In this document: positions 37,526 through 46,251 of the stretch, in pieces | Numbering within the stretch: position 1 is the first letter of the stretch | Layout: each line of letters opens with the position of its first letter | Origin: Actinomycetes bacterium | GTDB taxonomy: Bacteria; Actinomycetota; Thermoleophilia; Solirubrobacterales; 70-9 | Assembly (NCBI GenBank): GCA_016861045.1 | Contig: BOKP01000004.1 | Span: 62,001 to 126,000 of the forward strand | Length of the DNA stretch: 64,000 nucleotides | Reading direction: 5' to 3' | Notes under the pieces: model-generated | Databases searched by the model: none | Seen by the model: only the letters and a program-made list of their open reading frames with translations | What the model was told of the DNA's origin: nothing | Made by a program: the position numbers and the translations under genes

Positions 37526-38647
37526 TCAGAACCAGCGGGCGCGTCGGCTCGCGCCGAACTCCGCCTTCTCGGCGACCAGCCCGGCGGAGGGGGGCTGGAG
37601 GGTCCCGGTCGGCTTCGGGCCCGAGAGGAAGTCGACGTCGACCCGCCCGACGCGGCCGCCGCCGAACTCGATGTAGCAGGAGCCGAGGCCGTCGTAGCAG
37701 CCGTCGCCGGCGGCGCCCCGCAGGGCCGCGACGAGCGTCGTCGCGATCGAGCGGGCGGCGCCCTCGGCGAAGACCCCCGCCTTCGGAACCCCCACGGTGG
37801 CAACGTCGCCGCAGGCGTAGACGTTCTCGTATCGCGTCCGCAGCGTCCGCGAGTCGACCGGCACGTACCCGTCCTCGGTCATCCCGGCGTCGCCGACGAC
37901 GTCCGGCGCCCGGTGCCTGGGCACCGCAAGCAGCAAGTCGCAGGGGAGCTCGGAGCCGTCGTCGAGCGCGATCGCGCCGTCGCCCGCCGCCGCGAGACGG
38001 CGCCCCGGCAGGAACCGGATGTCGCGCTCGGCGAACGCCTCCACCAACGCGTCCGAGGTCGCGGGCGAGGGCGGCACCGGGGTCGGCAGGGGCAGGACGA
38101 GGGTGATCTCGCAGCGGTCACGGACGCCGCGCTCGACGAGCTGGTCGTGGAGCAGGAGGCACGCCTCGCTCGGGGCCGGCGGGCACTTGAACGGAGCGTC
38201 GCAGACGCCGATCACGGCGTGCCCCCGCTCGAAGCCCGGGATGACGTCGGCCAGGCGCTCGGCGCCGGCAACCGAGTAGTACTCGTTCTCGCCGAGGACG
38301 ACGCCGGGCGTCGGCTCGACGTCGTAGTCGGCGCCGAGGGCGACGACGAGGTGCTCGGCCTCGTGGACGCCGGCTTCGGTCGTCACCCGGCGCCGCCCGG
38401 GATCGATCGCGGTGATCCTCTCGCGGCGGAAGCTGACCCCGGGCTTGTCGATGGCCGCATAGGGCAGCCGCACCGACTCCGGGCTCGCCCGCCCGAACAT
38501 GACGTCGAGCTTCGAGAAGCCGAACACGAACTCCTCGGCGCCGTCGATCAGGGTGACGCCGGCGTCGGCTCCGAGCTCGTCGGAGAGGATCGTCGCCAGC
38601 TCGAGCCCGCCGAAGCCGGCGCCGAGGATGAGCACACGCGACTGCAC
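37526..38647 (-). CDS. FAD/NAD(P)-dependent oxidoreductase (SQR/FCSD-related)
   Basis: VLILGAGFGGLELATILSDEL, VCDAPFKCPPAPSEACLLLHD, YACGDVATVGVPKAGVFAEGAA. Confidence 0.9.
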   Translation of the reverse strand: MQSRVLILGAGFGGLELATILSDELGADAGVTLIDGAEEFVFGFSKLDVMFGRASPESVRLPYAAIDKPGVSFRRERITAIDPGRRRVTTEAGVHEAEHLVVALGADYDVEPTPGVVLGENEYYSVAGAERLADVIPGFERGHAVIGVCDAPFKCPPAPSEACLLLHDQLVERGVRDRCEITLVLPLPTPVPPSPATSDALVEAFAERDIRFLPGRRLAAAGDGAIALDDGSELPCDLLLAVPRHRAPDVVGDAGMTEDGYVPVDSRTLRTRYENVYACGDVATVGVPKAGVFAEGAARSIATTLVAALRGAAGDGCYDGLGSCYIEFGGGRVGRVDVDFLSGPKPTGTLQPPSAGLVAEKAEFGASRRARWF

Positions 38648-38707
38648 CGGCCCGAACCTACCGCTCCCGCGCTCGGGACGCCGGCGGCGAGGAGGGGCGC
38701 GAGGTCG

Positions 38708-40270
38708 TCAGAGCCGGCCGCCGCGCACGATCCGCCTGAAGACGGCGGCGCTGAGCCGCTCGTGGCGGCGCAGCGTCACGGGGTCGTAGGAGAAGAACCC
38801 GAAGCGGGGGTAATAGCCCGACGACCACTCGAAGTTGTCGACCAGCGTCCAGGCCAGATAGCCGCGGGCGTCGACGACGCCGGCCCGCATCGCGGCGGCG
38901 AGGGCGGCCAGGTGGCTGCGCAGGTAGGCGGCGCGCTGATCGTCGTCGCCGTCGGCGATGCCGTTCTCGGTCACGTAGACCGGCAGCCCGTAGCCGCCCG
39001 CCGTCGCGAGCACCCGGCGGAACCCCCGCGGGTAGATCTCCCACCCGAACTCGGTGCAGGTGGTGGGGCAGGGTGGCGCGGCCGGGTTCTCGGGCGTGGA
39101 GTAGGAGTTGGTCGCGATGAAGTCGTAGAGCGGGATCCGGCTCGAGACGGGGGCGCCGAGCCCGGTCACCCGGCTGCGGAAGTAGTAGTTGAGGCCGACG
39201 AAGTCGGCGCCGCGCAGCTCCGGCCGGCGCTCTCCCGGCTCGATCTCGCCGTCGATGTCGCCATCCTCGATCCCGTCGACGGCGGCGTCGAGGAAGAGCC
39301 GGTTGAAGATGTAGTCGGCGTGCTCGGCTGCCTCGACGTCGGTCGCCGACCCCGGGTCCGACGGCGTGAAGGCGATCATGTTGTGGACCGGTCCGACCGC
39401 GGCGCGACGGTCGTGGCGATGAACCGCGTCGAAGCCTGCGGCGTTGGCGCGGATCAGGTTGCGGACCACCCGGACCGTGCCGGCGATCGTGAAGGCGCCG
39501 GGCGGGAACCAGCCGGCGATCACGCCGGGGACGTTCACGTAGCCGTTGACCGCGACGACCATCGGCTCGTTCAGCGTCACCCAGAGCCGCACCTGCTCGC
39601 CGTAGCGCCAGGACGCCCAGGCCGCGAACTTCCGGTACTCGCGAACGGTCCGGCGGTCGAGCCAGCCGCCGCGCTCGACCGGCGGCACCGGCTCGTCGGG
39701 GCCGACGCCCGCGAGCGCCGCGTTGACGGCGAGCGGGTCGTGCAGCCAGCTCGGCAGCGTGAAGTGGTTCAGCGTCACCATCGGCGTCATCCCGAGCCCG
39801 CGGACCCGGCGCAGCTCGGCCCCGTAGTGGCGCGCCGCGCCCTCGTCGACGAGCCGGTCGAGCTCGCGCGGGGTCCGCGCCGCCGCCGTCGAGCGCGGGA
39901 AGAGGCGGCTCCACTCGAGCGAGAAGCGGTAGGCGTTGGCGCCGAGCCGGTCGGTCGCGAGCCGGGCGTCGCGGCGGTAGAGGCGCCAGTGGCCGGGCCC
40001 CTTCTCGACCCGGTCGCCGCTGACCCGGCCGGCGTCGATGTTCCCCCGGTCGTGGCTCCAGACCCACCAATCGCTGCCGCGGTCGGCGTGCGACGGCCGG
40101 CCCCCGGCCTCCGTCTGAAAGCCGCTGATCGCCGTCCCCCAGAGGAAGTCGCGCGGGAAGTCGCGCTGGCTCGCCGTCGCGGGGGCGGCTGCGGCCACCG
40201 CCGCGAGCCCCGCGAGGCCGGCGACCAGCGCCGAGCGGCACGTGCGGGTCCTGCGGACGGTGGCGGTCAT
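38708..40270 (-). CDS. Secreted glycoside hydrolase family 1 (beta-glucosidase-like)
   Basis: Signal peptide; FLWGTAISGFQTEA, WVTLNEPMVV (acid/base Glu), VYVTENGIADGDD (nucleophile Glu), YLAWTLVDNFEWSSGY. Confidence 0.93.
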   Translation of the reverse strand: MTATVRRTRTCRSALVAGLAGLAAVAAAAPATASQRDFPRDFLWGTAISGFQTEAGGRPSHADRGSDWWVWSHDRGNIDAGRVSGDRVEKGPGHWRLYRRDARLATDRLGANAYRFSLEWSRLFPRSTAAARTPRELDRLVDEGAARHYGAELRRVRGLGMTPMVTLNHFTLPSWLHDPLAVNAALAGVGPDEPVPPVERGGWLDRRTVREYRKFAAWASWRYGEQVRLWVTLNEPMVVAVNGYVNVPGVIAGWFPPGAFTIAGTVRVVRNLIRANAAGFDAVHRHDRRAAVGPVHNMIAFTPSDPGSATDVEAAEHADYIFNRLFLDAAVDGIEDGDIDGEIEPGERRPELRGADFVGLNYYFRSRVTGLGAPVSSRIPLYDFIATNSYSTPENPAAPPCPTTCTEFGWEIYPRGFRRVLATAGGYGLPVYVTENGIADGDDDQRAAYLRSHLAALAAAMRAGVVDARGYLAWTLVDNFEWSSGYYPRFGFFSYDPVTLRRHERLSAAVFRRIVRGGRL

Positions 40271-40445
40271 CGACGGGGGCGGCCCGATGATCGAGCACCG
40301 GGGCGGCGAGCGCAAGGCCGATCCGGCTCCCGCCGCCGCCGGCTTCGCCGCCCTTCGGCGCGCCCCGCCCTCCCGCTCCTTCGACCGCGGCGGCCGGCCC
40401 CGCGATAGGCTGGAAGGGAGCGTTCGCGGCATCCCGGGAGGCGAC

Positions 40446-41849
40446 GTGCGGATCGACACCGATTACCTGGTGGTCGGGGCGGGGGCGACCGGCCTCGCCT
40501 TCGCCGACGCGCTGGTGGCCGAGACCGACGCAGAGGTGACGCTGGTCGATCGCCGGCCCGCCCCCGGGGGGCACTGGCTCGACGCCTATCCGTTCGTCCG
40601 CCTGCACAGCCCCTCGGCCTATTACGGCGTCAACTCGCTGCGGCTGGGCGAGGACCGCGTCGACCGCGAGGGCGAGAACGCGGGCTTCTACGAGCGGGCG
40701 ACAGGAGGGGAGGTCTGCGACTACTTCGCGGCCGTGGCTGCGCGCCTGCGGCGAGGAGGGCAGGTCCGGCTGCTCACCGGGCACGAGTTCCTCGGGGAGG
40801 GGACCGCCGCCGAGTCGGTCCGCGATCTCGGAACGGGTGCGCTGCACGACGTCGGGGTCCGCCGCAGGATCGTCGACGCCCGCTACCTGGAGGCGTCGGT
40901 GCCGGCCACGCACACGCGTCCGTTCGAGGTCGCTCCGAGCGCCCGGGTCGTGGCCGTCAACGACCTGCCGGCGGCGTCCGACTCGGCCGACTCGTTCACG
41001 GTCCTCGGCTCCGGCAAGACGGCGGTGGATGCCTGCACGTGGCTTCTGGAGGGCGGCGTGGACCCCGACCGGATCCGCTGGGTCCGCCCCCGCGATGCCT
41101 GGTTCAACGACCGTGCCGACTTCCAGCCCCTGGAGCAGGTCGGCGGGATCATGAACGGCCTCTCGCTCGACGCCGAGGCCGGCGCCCGGGCGACCGACAT
41201 CGGCGATCTCCTCGAACGGCTCGAGGCATCCGGCCGGATGATCCGCATCGACCGGTCGCAGACGGCGACGATGTATCGCGGCACGATGCTGAGCGCCCGC
41301 GAGCTCGAGTCGGTGCGGCGGATCGACGGCGTCGTTCGGCTCGGGCGCGTGCGGAGGATCGAGGCCGACAGGATCGTTCTCGACCGCGGTGAGGTCGAGA
41401 CCTCCCGCGGCGTCGTCCACGTGGACTGCACCGCGCTCGGGCTGAGCTCGGCGCCGGCCGTGCCGTTGTTCCAGCCCGGCCGGATCGTGCTCCAGCAGGT
41501 GCGGCACAACTCGCCGACGTTCAACGCCGCTCTCGCCGGCTTCGTCGAGGCCGCCAGGGACGACGACGTCGACAAGAACCGCCTTTGCCCGCCCAATCCC
41601 TACGCCAGCGGCATCGACGACTGGCCGCGGATGATGAGCCGCACCTGGAGGACGGAGCAGCGGTGGCTGGCCGAGCCGGACCTGGCGGGCTGGCTGGCGC
41701 GGAGCCGGCTCAACCTGCTCGGCGCGCTGCCCGACCACGCCGCCGAGCCGCCGGTGAGGGCGGCCCTCGAGCGCTTCGCGACCCACGTCGGCGCCGCGAT
41801 CGAGCGCCTCGGCCGCCTCGGCGGATCGCCCTCGCCCGCGGAGGCCTGA
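40446..41849 (+). CDS. FAD-dependent monooxygenase-like flavoprotein
   Basis: GTG start; DYLVVGAGATGLAFADALV, PGGHWLDAYPFVRLHSPSAYYGVNS, VLGSGKTAVDACTWLL. Confidence 0.85.
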   Translation: MRIDTDYLVVGAGATGLAFADALVAETDAEVTLVDRRPAPGGHWLDAYPFVRLHSPSAYYGVNSLRLGEDRVDREGENAGFYERATGGEVCDYFAAVAARLRRGGQVRLLTGHEFLGEGTAAESVRDLGTGALHDVGVRRRIVDARYLEASVPATHTRPFEVAPSARVVAVNDLPAASDSADSFTVLGSGKTAVDACTWLLEGGVDPDRIRWVRPRDAWFNDRADFQPLEQVGGIMNGLSLDAEAGARATDIGDLLERLEASGRMIRIDRSQTATMYRGTMLSARELESVRRIDGVVRLGRVRRIEADRIVLDRGEVETSRGVVHVDCTALGLSSAPAVPLFQPGRIVLQQVRHNSPTFNAALAGFVEAARDDDVDKNRLCPPNPYASGIDDWPRMMSRTWRTEQRWLAEPDLAGWLARSRLNLLGALPDHAAEPPVRAALERFATHVGAAIERLGRLGGSPSPAEA

Positions 41850-42013
41850 CCGGCCGGCCTCGCGAGTGCGGCCGCCCGCCCGGCCGCCGGCCTCCGGTCG
41901 AGCGCGCCCGCCGGCCGGATGCGCCCGCCCGCCGGCGCGCGTGCGGGCCCCGGCGTCCGCGGACGGGGCCTCAGCGTGCGCCGCCCGGATCGGTTCTCCG
42001 GGCTCATCCCCGG

Positions 42014-42038
42014 CCACAAGCGTCGCTTGTGGCGCCAC
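42014..42038. terminator. Hairpin CCACAAGC-GTC-GCTTGTGG overlapping palindrome GTGGCGCCAC
   Basis: Perfect 8-bp stem with 3-nt loop; short T-rich stretch (CCCTTTTTCG) about 18 bp later. Confidence 0.45.
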
Positions 42039-42119
42039 AGCCGGTCTCCGTTTCCCTTTTTCGTCGTCGCGGCCGATCATCGCTGCCGGGCCTTCAGCGG
42101 TCGAGAAAGGAGCCTCGTG

Positions 42120-42263
42120 ATGACCGGAGACCACGCCTCCCATCCGGAACCGGCCGGCGATGTGACCGGCGATCGGACTGGCGATCCGGCCGATGCGAGC
42201 CCGCATCCGCCGCGGGAGCCTCACCGCACGGCAAGCAACGTCGAAAGGGTGGTCACGTCATGA
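42120..42263 (+). CDS. Small hydrophilic protein (47 aa), unknown
   Basis: GAAAGGAG RBS before GTG/ATG (42117/42120); MTGDHASHPEPAGDVTGDRTGDPADASPHPPREPHRTASNVERVVTS; stop overlaps the next ATG (ATGA). Confidence 0.5.
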   Translation: MTGDHASHPEPAGDVTGDRTGDPADASPHPPREPHRTASNVERVVTS

Positions 42264-42553
42264 CCTACGCAGCCTTCTACTTCCCGCCGCTGGCACCGAT
42301 CGCGGTCGTGCTGGGAGCGGTGCTCCTCTGCCTGGTCGCTCCCGTCTTCGCGATGGCGGCGCTCGGGGTCCTCGTGCTGGTGGCCGCGGCCCTGCTGCTG
42401 GCGCTGGCCGCGGCGGTCGCGTCGGCACCGTTCCTGCTCGTGCGCTCCGTGCGCCGCCGCCTCCGGTCGCGCCGCCGGCCCGAGCCGGAGCGGGCACGCG
42501 TCCGGCCGCGTGCGGCCCGCGACGACAGCCGAGCCGTCCTCGAAGCGAGGTAG
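42260..42553 (+). CDS. Small membrane protein (97 aa), unknown
   Basis: MTYAAFYFPPLAPIAVVLGAVLLCLVAPVFAMAALGVLVLVAAALLLALAAAVASAPFLLVRSVRRR: about two TMs plus basic tail. Confidence 0.65.
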   Translation: MTYAAFYFPPLAPIAVVLGAVLLCLVAPVFAMAALGVLVLVAAALLLALAAAVASAPFLLVRSVRRRLRSRRRPEPERARVRPRAARDDSRAVLEAR

Positions 42554-42759
42554 CCGCGCCGAAGGGGGCACGCGACCGACGTCCCCGCCCGGCCGGCTCG
42601 GGCGCCGCCGCCGACGGGAAGGGATCGAGCGCCGTCCATCGTGCGGTCGTCGGAGCGTCGGCACTCCGATGATCGGCCGATTCCCGGCATCTCGACCGCC
42701 GCGCATCTCGACGCCGTGGACATCCGCGTCCCACCGGCTCGAGCAGGCCTCCCCCCGGA

Positions 42760-42832
42760 TGGAGCTAGCCGGACTCGAACCGGCGACCTCCTGGGTGCGA
42801 TCCAGGCGCTCTTCCAGCTGAGCTATAGCCCC
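42760..42832 (-). tRNA. tRNA-Ala(CGC)
   Basis: GGGGCTATAGCTCAGCTGGAAGAGCGCCTGGATCGCACCCAGGAGGTCGCCGGTTCGAGTCCGGCTAGCTCCA; G3:U70 pair, anticodon CGC. Confidence 0.97.
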
Positions 42833-43032
42833 GCGTGCGGTGTCGCTCCGCCCGTCGGAGGATACTTGCCCGCCGGTTCGGTCGCGAGTCGCGGGGCGGC
42901 GCTGACGTCGGCCCGTCGACCGGCGCGGGCGCCGGTGGCGTGGGGCGGCGGAGGGGAGCGGCGGCAAGCGGCGAAGCAAGGCATCGTTCACGGTTCCCCG
43001 AGCGGGCCGGCATCTGCAAACCTTCAGGCGGA

Positions 43033-43746
43033 ATGGGAATCCTCGACGACGCGATCCGCGAGCACCTCGAGCTGAAGCGCCAGCACGGCGCCGCGAGCTC
43101 CGAGCTCGAGCAGCTCGAGAACGAGGCGTTCGGCCCGGTCGCCCGTCCCGGCGATCCCGACTTCGAGACCGGCGAGGAGCCGGCCCCGGCCGGTGAGCAG
43201 CCCGTCGTCGCGACCGGCGAGGGAGGCGAGGGCGCGACCGCCGCGCCGGTGTCCGGCGCCGAGCCGGAGTCGGTCGAGCAGCCGGTCCCGGAGGCGCCCG
43301 AGGGCGGGATCTTCGACGTCGAGGGGGCCGACCTGGGCGACATCGACCTCGACGAGGAGTTGAAGACGCCGGCAGAGCGGGCCCGCGAGGAGCACGCCAA
43401 CCTCGCGGACACGGTCGACCATCCCGCCCCCGAGGTCGAGTCGCTGGAGGAGGAGCTCGAGGCCGCGGCCCCGACGCCGCCCGACCCGGCGGAGCTCGAT
43501 GCGCCCGCCGCCGCGCCGGTCGCGGAGCCCGGCCCCGGCGATCCCGAGGTGCCGGCTTCGACCGAGGAGCCCGAGTCGCTCGAGTTCGACCAGCTCCCGG
43601 GCGAGCCCGTCGAGCCCCGGGCCCGCGACGAGGACGCCGGGGACGAGGACCTGCTCGAGGAGACCCCGGACTTCCTCAAGGACGCCCCCGACGGCGAGGA
43701 CCTCTGGTTCGAGCAGGGCGAGCCCAAGGACTTCGACTTCGACTGA
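43033..43746 (+). CDS. Highly acidic hypothetical protein (237 aa)
   Basis: MGILDDAIREHLELKRQHGAASSELEQLENEAFGPVARPGDPDFE..., Glu/Asp/Pro-rich to ...DLWFEQGEPKDFDFD. Confidence 0.8.
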   Translation: MGILDDAIREHLELKRQHGAASSELEQLENEAFGPVARPGDPDFETGEEPAPAGEQPVVATGEGGEGATAAPVSGAEPESVEQPVPEAPEGGIFDVEGADLGDIDLDEELKTPAERAREEHANLADTVDHPAPEVESLEEELEAAAPTPPDPAELDAPAAAPVAEPGPGDPEVPASTEEPESLEFDQLPGEPVEPRARDEDAGDEDLLEETPDFLKDAPDGEDLWFEQGEPKDFDFD

Positions 43747-43843
43747 CGGGCTGGAGGGCGTCAGCTCGGCGTCATCCTCGCCTCACGACCAAAGCTCGCA
43801 TCGGCTCGTCTTCCTTGATCTGACGCCCTCCAGCCTCGTCAGT
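43742..43843. terminator. Long near-perfect inverted repeat (arms 43742-43764 / 43820-43843) between convergent genes
   Basis: ACTGACGGGCTGGAGGGCGTCAG versus reverse complement ACTGACGAGGCTGGAGGGCGTCAG: identical except one bulged base; 55-nt spacer. Confidence 0.8.
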
Positions 43844-43883
43844 GAGACGCGACGGGGGGTCGATCGTCGAGCGGGACCGACCC

Positions 43884-45176
43884 TCAGCTGAAGTAGCCGC
43901 GGGTGCGGCTCGCCTCGACGACCCGGTCGACGCCGATCTCGAACGCCGCCTCGCGCAGGGAGCGGCCGTCGCGCTCGGCCCGGTGGAGGACCTCCCCGAA
44001 CGTGCGCTTCATGACGCTGCGGAGCATGTCGTTGACGGCAGGCTCCTCCCATCGGAAGTGCTGCAGGTTCTGCACCCACTCGAAGTAGGAGACGACGACG
44101 CCGCCCGCGTTGGCGATCAGGTCGGGGACCACGTAGATGCCGCGGTCGGCGAGGATCTCGTCGGCGGCGAAGGTCGTCGGGTTGTTCGCACCCTCGACCA
44201 TCACCCGGCAGGCGAGGATCGGCGCGTTGTCCTCGTGGACCATCCCGCCGAGCGCGGCAGGGAAGAAGACGTCACAGGGGACCTCGTAGAAGTCGCCGGT
44301 CTCGATCTCCTCGGCCTCGGGGTACTCGGTCAGCTTGCCGCCGCCGACGTGGACGTGCTCGACGAGACGGTCGGCGTCGATCCCGGCCTCGCTCCGGATC
44401 GCCCCGTCCTGGTCGGCGACGGCGACCAGCTTCGCGCCGAGCTCCCGCATCGCCCGCGCGATCCAGGAGCCGACGTTGCCGAAGCCCTGGACCGTGAAGG
44501 TCGTCTCCGCCGGGTCGATCCCGAGCCGCGCCGCCGCCTCCTCGAACATGATGACGCAGCCGCGGCCGGTCGCCGCCTCGCGCCCGTAGGAGCCCTCGAG
44601 CGAGATCGGCTTGCCGGTGACGCAGGCCGGGGTGTGGCCGTTGAGCTTGCCGTACTCGTCCATCATCCAGGCCATCGTCTGCGCGTTGGTGCCGATGTCG
44701 GGTGCGGGGATGTCGCGGTTGGGGCCGATCACCTTGTCGATCTTGTCCAGCAGCGAGCGCGCGATCCGCTGCAGCTCCTCCTCCTTCAGCCCGCGGGTGT
44801 CGACGTTGACGCCGCCCTTGGCGCCGCCGAACGGGATGCTGGCGACCGCCGTCTTCCAGGTCATCATCGACGCCAGCGCCCGGACCTCGTCGATGTCGAC
44901 CTCGGGGTGGAAGCGCATCCCGCCCTTGTAGGGACCGCGGGCGCCGTTGTGCTGGATCCGGAACCCGTGGAAGACGTGCATGGCGCCGTCGGAGAGCTTG
45001 ATCGGGATCTGCACCGAGACCTCCCGGTACGGCTCCCAGAAGATCTGTCGCGCGTCGTCGGACAGCCCGAGGCTGTCCCAGGCGCGGTCGAAGTGGTGGC
45101 GCACGACCTCGAGCTCGGAGACCCGCGCCCGCCTGGTGCGCGGATCGGCCGGCTCCCTCAGCGCCTCGGTTGCCAT
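43884..45176 (-). CDS. gdhA: Glu/Leu/Phe/Val dehydrogenase (glutamate dehydrogenase)
   Basis: GPYKGGMRFHPEVDIDEVRALASMMTWKTAVASIPFGGAKGGV, IPAPDIGTNAQTMAWMMDEY, VQGFGNVGSW. Confidence 0.95.
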   Translation of the reverse strand: MATEALREPADPRTRRARVSELEVVRHHFDRAWDSLGLSDDARQIFWEPYREVSVQIPIKLSDGAMHVFHGFRIQHNGARGPYKGGMRFHPEVDIDEVRALASMMTWKTAVASIPFGGAKGGVNVDTRGLKEEELQRIARSLLDKIDKVIGPNRDIPAPDIGTNAQTMAWMMDEYGKLNGHTPACVTGKPISLEGSYGREAATGRGCVIMFEEAAARLGIDPAETTFTVQGFGNVGSWIARAMRELGAKLVAVADQDGAIRSEAGIDADRLVEHVHVGGGKLTEYPEAEEIETGDFYEVPCDVFFPAALGGMVHEDNAPILACRVMVEGANNPTTFAADEILADRGIYVVPDLIANAGGVVVSYFEWVQNLQHFRWEEPAVNDMLRSVMKRTFGEVLHRAERDGRSLREAAFEIGVDRVVEASRTRGYFS

Positions 45177-45273
45177 CGCCCTCCTCCGATCGACGGTCCG
45201 CCGCCCATCCTCCCACAGCCGCGCGGTCGGTGGCCTACCTACAATCGCCGGCGGGCCGTTCGTGTCCGCAGAC

Positions 45274-45347
45274 GGGGCCATAGCTCAGTTGGCTAGAGCG
45301 CCTGCTTTGCAAGCAGGAGGGCGTCGGTTCGAGTCCGACTGGCTCCA
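45274..45347 (+). tRNA. tRNA-Ala(TGC)
   Basis: GGGGCCATAGCTCAGTTGGCTAGAGCGCCTGCTTTGCAAGCAGGAGGGCGTCGGTTCGAGTCCGACTGGCTCCA; complete cloverleaf. Confidence 0.98.
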
Positions 45348-45481
45348 TCCGCCGCTCGCCGCCGCCGGGGCCCGCCCGGGCGCGGCCCCGCTCCTCCGAC
45401 CGCAGCACCTGGGTCATCTCATCGGCCCATGGTCCGGTCAGGGCTACCCGGGGGTGGTCGCGTTGTCCGCCTCGCGGGCGC

Positions 45482-46057
45482 TCAGGGGACGCTCTTCAGC
45501 AGCTCGCAGCTTCCGTTCGAGCTGTCGGACCCGCGCCCCCCGTCGCAGCGGTCGTCGCCCTCGCCGGCATCGAAGAGGTCGCTTCCGCCGTTGCCGAACG
45601 AGCGGTCGTCGCCGGAGCTGCCGTAGATCGCGTCATCGCCACCGCCGCCGTGGAGGTCGTCGTCGCCGGGGCCGCCGACGACGCGGGGAGGGTTCGAGAG
45701 CCCGCCCGCCGCCTGGCCGCGGCTGAAGTCATCGCCGCCACCGCCGAACAGCAGATCCTCATCATCGCCGCCGAGCAGCAGATCCTCGCCGGGGCCCGCG
45801 CAGGCGATGTCGTCGCCGCGGTCGCCGTAGAACTTGTCGTTGCCGCCGGCGAGGTTGACGACGTCGCGCCCCCTGGTCCCGATCACGACGTCCCTGCCGG
45901 CCCCGATCGGATCGCCGTGCCGGTCCTCGGCGATCGTCACGGCCTGGCCGCGACAGGTCCGCTTTCCGGTCGGAGCGGCGCCCGTTGCGAGCTGCGCGCA
46001 GAGCAGCGCCAGCGCCGCCACGAGCGCTCCGAACGCGATCGCCGTCGCCCTGCTCAC
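45482..46057 (-). CDS. Secreted RTX (hemolysin-type Ca-binding) repeat protein
   Basis: Signal peptide then GGNDKFYGDRGDDIACAGPGEDLLLGGDDEDLLFGGGGDD...GGPGDDDLHGGGGDDAIYGSSGDD; GTG start overlaps the upstream stop. Confidence 0.85.
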   Translation of the reverse strand: MSRATAIAFGALVAALALLCAQLATGAAPTGKRTCRGQAVTIAEDRHGDPIGAGRDVVIGTRGRDVVNLAGGNDKFYGDRGDDIACAGPGEDLLLGGDDEDLLFGGGGDDFSRGQAAGGLSNPPRVVGGPGDDDLHGGGGDDAIYGSSGDDRSFGNGGSDLFDAGEGDDRCDGGRGSDSSNGSCELLKSVP

Positions 46058-46248
46058 CGCTCGGGAGGATCGCGCATCGCGCCGATCAACGCCAGCACGA
46101 CCGCGACGATGACGAACAGCGAGAGCGCCGCGACGAGGATCGTCGCGGCGTTGAGCTCGGCGCTGGCGAGCGCCGCGACCGTCAGACCGCCGAGGACGAT
46201 GACGAACACGATCCCGCCGGCGAGGATCGAGATCGGCCGACTCCCCAT
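46054..46248 (-). CDS. Small two-TM membrane protein (64 aa)
   Basis: MGSRPISILAGGIVFVIVLGGLTVAALASAELNAATILVAALSLFVIVAVVLALIGAMRDPPER; tightly packed. Confidence 0.65.
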   Translation of the reverse strand: MGSRPISILAGGIVFVIVLGGLTVAALASAELNAATILVAALSLFVIVAVVLALIGAMRDPPER

Positions 46249-46251
46249 CGC

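Noticed and set aside
41851-42000. GC palindrome-rich stretch as an origin or regulatory island
   Set aside because: Low-complexity CCGGCC-type sequence expected at this GC content; no DnaA boxes or AT-rich unwinding element.
38658-42224. 1188-aa minus-strand ORF and similar giant ORFs (16988-19753, 19494-22088, 59142-62195, 58578-59198 part, 540-1580)
   Set aside because: Antisense or shadow frames of clear genes in very high-GC DNA; compositions dominated by R/G/A/P/D/E with no family motifs.
42760-45347. Genomic island bounded by two tRNA-Ala genes
   Set aside because: The tRNAs have different anticodons and opposite strands, there is no integrase or att-like repeat, and the content is housekeeping (gdh).
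45482-46057. RTX toxin
   Set aside because: Small secreted repeat protein with no toxin domain; no type I secretion genes adjacent.
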